NCBI RefSeq assembly: GCF_000004075.3
Contig: NC_026660.2
Coordinates: 10,292,001-10,356,000, forward strand
Reading direction: 5' to 3'
DNA from: Cucumis sativus
Taxonomy: Eukaryota > Streptophyta > Magnoliopsida > Cucurbitales > Cucurbitaceae
Length of the DNA: 64,000 nucleotides
Shown here in pieces: positions 59,601-64,000 of the stretch. The notes beneath the pieces are model-generated. The model made no database searches. It had not been told where the DNA came from and saw only the letters and a list, made by a program, of their open reading frames with translations. Position numbers and translations under genes: made by a program. Each line of letters opens with the position of its first letter. The first letter of the stretch is position 1.

Positions 59601-61250
59601 AGAAACAATGAATGATGAAATAATTTATGGTATGACTATGAAGTCAGGAAGGGTATATTTGTCTTGTTGCCACTGTACGGTAGTCAGTAGTAGAATAGAA
59701 CTATTTTAGAGATGGTTCCAGTTGTCCATGTTTAGCCACGTTTCTATATTATATAGCTTACGACCAAAATTGCTTTCAAATTTTTTTGTTTCAAACTCAC
59801 GTTGTACAATTTTGGCTTTCAGTTTCCAACCATTCTCAATTTTATGTCCCTACCTCCGTTTTAAAACTTTGTCCTAATATTCTTTATTTCTTTCTTTCTC
59901 TTCTTTTCTTTATAAAAGTAAGAAATAACATCGTTCTGATTGTGATCATCTCTGTCTTTGGTTTGTTTACCTACATTTGGATTCATATTTGTCACTCAAT
60001 CTTTCAAATGCATACACTCCACATAGAAGATAGAACACATGAACATCAAATTTGGAGTTTTAGTAGATTAACATTTTTTGTCCTTAAGGGATGATTTTGA
60101 CTTTCAAATCCGTTTTAAACTATTTATTTATATATAAAATTATGGATGAATTGAAAAGTTTGAGCCGAAGGGAATAGAGGTTTTTTGGTTGAGTTTTGGC
60201 ATCAACATTAATGTGGATGGAAAAGTAGAGGAATTAAGGCGAAAAAGAAAAGGTAGGAAAGAGAGATTGAAAAAACAATAAAAACGAAAAGGGAGAGGTG
60301 AATGAATTTGAAAATATAAAGAGAAAATTGGCATCCATCCAAATTCCAAATTAGAAGAAGAGAGAATCTGACGTGAGTTGTTGTGGTTCACGCGTTGGAG
60401 GGTATATTTGTCTTTTCAAAGAATGGCCGTAAAAATATATATAAATATATCACTTTTTTTCTCGATAGAATAAAATCCATTTGTCCTTTCTAGCCATCCC
60501 CACACAATTATTCCAGCCACTTCCTTACAATATCATTATTTCTTTTTATTTCACTTTTTACCCCCCAGGCCCCAACTACGACTCTCAGCTCTCTCTCTCT
60601 CTAATGCTCCTTTCCTATTTCCTATTTCCTATTTCCTATTATTACTACAATTATACTCCATCTTAACTTTCAATTTTCAAATTTACCCAACAAATTCTAA
60701 AAACTCGTGGCTTCAATTCCTGTCAACCCTAGATTTTACTTAAATGTAAAAGATAAAATAAAAGGTCGAAATGATTTTCTTACTGGTTTCGAGAACTCGA
60801 ATATTCATAGATATATATATAAAAAAAAAAAAAAAAGAGAGAGAAATTTTTTGAAAATTTAGGGGAAAAAAAGATCCCCACTTAGGTGTGTGATGAATGA
60901 ATTAAATAAATAAAAAAGAAAAGGAGAGAGGAGAGAGTGGAGGATGTGGTCCGAGGGGCAGAGATCAGGTGGTAAAGTACAGGTGTCAAAAGTTGATTGA
61001 AGAAAGGAAGAAAAGCCACGTGGGGAGGAGGGTTTGGATCACGTGGGCAAAGAGAACCACTTCTGTCCTAAAACTGTACCATAATTAAATAAATAAATCT
61101 AGCTTCCCTCTTCACATCCTTATCTCTTCTAAGCCCTAATTCCACATTTTCTTTTCTTCTCCCTTTCCCCACATAACCATATATTATATTTCCATTCTCT
61201 AAAATTCAATAACTTTATTACATACTCAATCACATACCAATGCTTATATA
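56640..61250. other. Gene-poor region between HIPP and MIR530
   Basis: AT-rich, no coding gene recognised. Minor items: CACTACAAAAATCAGGG at 57039-57055, like a CACTA-type end; a (CTTT)n run at about 57103-57123; three site II motifs at 59065-59156 with no gene attached; and a heptamer repeat TTTCCTA at about 60611-60638. Purine-rich sequence at 60890-61070, containing CACGTGG at 61018-61024 and CACGTGGG at 61040-61047, probably belongs to the MIR530 promoter. Confidence 0.45.
61018..61047 (+). promoter_or_regulatory. Two G-box/ABRE-type motifs upstream of MIR530
   Basis: CCACGTGG and TCACGTGG occur about 20 bases apart, some 300 bases before the hairpin. G-box cores bind bZIP and bHLH (PIF-like) factors. 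That they control the microRNA gene is inference from position. Confidence 0.4.
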
Positions 61251-61257
61251 TTTAATA

Positions 61258-61282
61258 TGTATATATATATATATATATATAT
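61258..61282 (+). promoter_or_regulatory. (TA)n tract, candidate TATA region of MIR530
   Basis: An alternating TA run about 85 bases before the mature microRNA. It could supply the TATA box for a short leader starting near 61300. Being a microsatellite, it may vary in length, as does the one at MIR172. Confidence 0.4.
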
Positions 61283-61325
61283 TAGCTTTGAAGATCAAAT
61301 CGAAGAAATAAAGAAGGAAAATATG

Positions 61326-61435
61326 GCCAAATTGTTAGCCTTCACCTGCATTTGCACCTACACCTTCATCTTTGATTTTTCTCTAACAAGGCCATTGAGG
61401 TGCAGGTGCTTCTGCAAGTGAATGCCATCTTGGCT
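61326..61435 (+). ncRNA. MIR530: pre-miR530-like hairpin
   Basis: The 21 bases at 61347-61367 start TGCATTTGCACCTACACC and end TTC. They match plant miR530, which I remember as TGCATTTGCACCTGCACCT, except for one G-to-A change near position 14. The opposite arm, AGGTGCAGGTGCTTCTGCAAG, is at 61398-61418. By hand the arms pair as TTCAC/GTGAA, CTGCA/TGCAA(G), GCACCT/AGGTGC and CACCT/AGGTG, with a 3-base internal mismatch and one A/C mismatch at the changed base. An outer GCCAA/TTGGC helix extends the stem, and the loop is about 30 bases. A TA-rich TATA region (61259-61282) precedes it, and a donor AAAG|GTAAAC follows at 61497. The strand and family look right; processing is not proven. Confidence 0.72.
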
Positions 61436-61499
61436 TTCCCTCCTCCTCCACTGCCACCGCCATCGTCTCCGCTTTTTTCCTCCTCCTCCTTTTAAAGGT

Positions 61500-62604
61500 A
61501 AACCCATTTGTTCTTCTTCTTTTATTCCTCACACTTATTCTGGATTTTCTTCCTTTTTCTATTTACATGCAGATCCAGAGATCTTGACATTTCATTATCT
61601 TAGATATATATTTACATGCACATAAATCATTTAATTATATTTCTTGGTCACGAGATTTTTAGTTACAATTTATTTGAGGGTTTTTCTTTTTCTCTCTCTC
61701 TCTTTTTTTTTTTTTATAATTTTCTTTTGGAATTTTAGAAAAAAGATCATAAGATAATAAACTGGGAATAATGAATAATGTGAAGTTTAAATTTCTTCTT
61801 TGAACAGTGTCAGCCCTAAATTTTTCCTCCCTTTATTTCCCACAACATATATATATATATTAAAGATGGCTGATTAGGAAAATTAAAAACAAAAAATGTA
61901 ACCCCCACATAATTACTTAAATAATTGAGAAAGGTATAGCCCATGCAATCATAACATATAATTTAAGTAGATTATTTTGGTGGGAGAAAAAAGCATTTTA
62001 AAATGTTAAATTTCAGGTAAATTTGAGGCAAAATTCATTGATAAAACTAAACCATATTTATGGGCTTTTAATTTTTGAAAGGAAAATACAAATTAACATC
62101 AACAAAAATTTAGCATATGACATAGAAGTGTAGGATCTGAAAGAACATATATAGAATTTACATAAATTAACAAATTAATGGTAAATAAATAAACTTGATT
62201 GTTTCGTTATTGCATATTTTTATTTGTAAATCAGAGTCTCTCCTGTGTTCTTCACTGTCTGATGAATTGCAGAGGTGTAAGAAAAAGGGCCATTGATGTA
62301 ATTTGGTATTTGGACAAATTCCTTGTGCTTTGATCCTAAGTTTATTAGAATATAAATCAAGGCACCTATTACTGTTTTGTCCCCATATAATTTTGTATAT
62401 TTGGAACAATTAATTCAGTTTTATTTTCTACACTAACTAATAGATCAGAATGTATGTATTTGGTCACAATAATTATTATTACTGTACAAGTATAAAAATT
62501 TGTAAATTGAGTTATGTTGGTTTTACAAGCTGATCAATTTTTCATAAATTGATTCAGATATTCACCAGTTGCCCAGCAAGGTTTTGTGAATTGCTTACGA
62601 TTAT

Positions 62605-62644
<40 letters not shown>

Positions 62645-64000
62645 ATTGGCTGACAGTGAAGGGTAGATATCAAGGTTTGCTTTTTCCGTTGAAAACTAAT
62701 TTGAGTGACAATTGATTTTGTTTGTGTAGGGAAGGAAGCAAATTCTACTACTTCACTTCACCATCATAATTCATGTGTGGTGTAATTTGTTTGTTTAATT
62801 TGTTGGATTTCTTGGTTGATCATTCTAGATTGACTATTTCTCTAGTATATAGTTGTTTTTTTAGGTAAGATATACCTCTCAATTTATCTCTTATGTATCC
62901 AAAAAGTTTATTGAGATTAAAACCTTACCTTTTAGAATTGATACGTTTTGTTGCAATGTCAAAACACTTGTTCTTCTTAAGAGTATAATATGAAAAAACG
63001 AAAATGAATTTAGGTTTGTAACAGAACGTTTGTCTCTTAAATCACAAATTAAATAAAAACTGCCCAAAAGATGAGTTCTCTTAAATCATAAATTGAATAA
63101 AAACTGCCCAAAAGATGAAGAAATTATTTTAGATTATTTATTTCGAATGGTAATTGAATGTTAAGAATTGACTGATAAAATCAACTATGTAATTTACTTT
63201 GAATTTTAAAATAATTCTCTTTGCAGCCTAGCAAACAAAACAAGGGAATTAATTTAGAATCTGAGTTCGAAACAAAGCATTAAAATAAAAAGAATAAACG
63301 TGGATTTAGTATTATATCACTTTAACATTACATTCTATGAGATTAAACCTTCAATCTGTTGGGAGAAACCTTTGTGCCAAATATAAGTAACCCAAACCAC
63401 TTTGACGAATTTGGGTTTGTAATATAATTGTCTTAGCTTTTTATTTATAATGCTTTTTCCTATCTGTTTTCAGATTATTTATATATATATATATAGAAAA
63501 ACAACAGTTTAATTTCCACTAAATTCTAAATATAAAATCGAAACCATTTTTTAGTTTTTTTTTATATATATAAATATTGATAGAGAGTGGACAACAAAAC
63601 AACAGTTTTTAGAAAGAAAAAAAAATTATTAGCAAAAACTAAAAAATGGATTTTTATAAATATTGATGGGAAAGTAATTAGTTTTTTTCTGGATTTTTGT
63701 TAACTTTTCAAACGTATTTATCATTTAGTCACGTTAGAATTAAATAAAGTCAATTAATTATTATTGAAACTATATCAATAAATTTAACCTTTGAAATACA
63801 TATTGATAAGATTAACTTTATTCATTCAATAATTGACTAACTTTATTCATGTTAAAAACAGTGAACACTTAGTTTATTTCTAGCTCCATTCAATAGTTTT
63901 TAAAAGGTAAGTCTATGTTGAAATTGAATTAGTTATTTTGTTTGAAATTGTAAAATTGTACTGGACTTGGAATTTAATCAGTCTTAAACGTTAAAAGAAT
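61500..64000. other. Downstream flank of MIR530 and intergenic DNA
   Basis: Probably begins as an intron of the MIR530 primary transcript, after the donor at 61497. A 34-37 base T run lies at about 62606-62641. A duplicated segment, CTTAAATCA(C/T)AAATT...AATAAAAACTGCCCAAAAGATGA, occurs twice at about 63034-63118. No protein-coding gene is seen to the end of the window. Confidence 0.5.

Noticed and set aside
59786..60094. 102-codon hydrophobic plus-strand frame
   Set aside because: Begins with a non-ATG codon and has T-rich, low-complexity content.
1..64000. CRISPR arrays, bacterial-type operons or organelle DNA insertions
   Set aside because: None seen; the repeats are microsatellites, tandem duplications and plant mobile elements.

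Overview
This is a piece of a flowering-plant nuclear genome. It is AT-rich, its genes carry GT-AG introns, and long gene-poor stretches full of microsatellites and decayed mobile elements separate the gene islands. The protein set (SAUR, UGT86A-type glycosyltransferase, SnRK1 beta-3 subunit, isoprenylated metallochaperone, ABCF1) and two plant microRNA genes fix it as a eudicot. The repeat style suggests a cucurbit such as Cucumis, but that is inference only.

Layout. 1-4.7 kb: 3' part of an LPA1/2-phosphoglycerate-kinase-like P-loop gene (+), with a SINE in its last intron. 6.05-6.6 kb: wreck of a PPR gene (-). 9.7-11.3 kb: a MIR172 gene (-) with a near-perfect hairpin at 10750-10866. 11.4-23.1 kb: gene-poor, with an LTR-like fragment at about 22 kb. 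23.1-26.8 kb: SnRK1 beta-3 subunit (+) with a 2.3 kb intron in its 5' UTR. 28.7-29.1 kb: small secreted peptide precursor (+). 30.2-32.3 kb: UGT86A-like glycosyltransferase (-). 32.4-43.7 kb: gene-poor, with tandem duplications and a CACTA-like end. 43.8-44.2 kb: SAUR gene (+). 47.2-50.3 kb: ABCF1/GCN20-type gene (-), sharing a short divergent promoter with a uL18-family gene (+, 50.4-53.3 kb) whose reading frame has an in-frame stop. 55.2-56.6 kb: two-HMA isoprenylated protein HIPP (-). 61.3 kb: MIR530-like gene (+). The remainder to 64 kb is gene-poor.

The genes do not form one pathway. ABCF1 and uL18 share a translation-type promoter with four site II (TGGGCC/T) motifs. MIR172, SnRK1 beta-3 and SAUR sit in the same order that I remember for Arabidopsis chromosome 2, and LPA1, ABCF1 and HIPP recall a cluster on Arabidopsis chromosome 5. 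This points to conserved ancestral blocks. I found no CRISPR, operon, organelle insertion or clearly novel multi-gene system. The least-explained items are the secreted peptide with two SAPS motifs, the variant miR530 and the disrupted uL18 frame. Exon boundaries were read by eye and may be off by a base.
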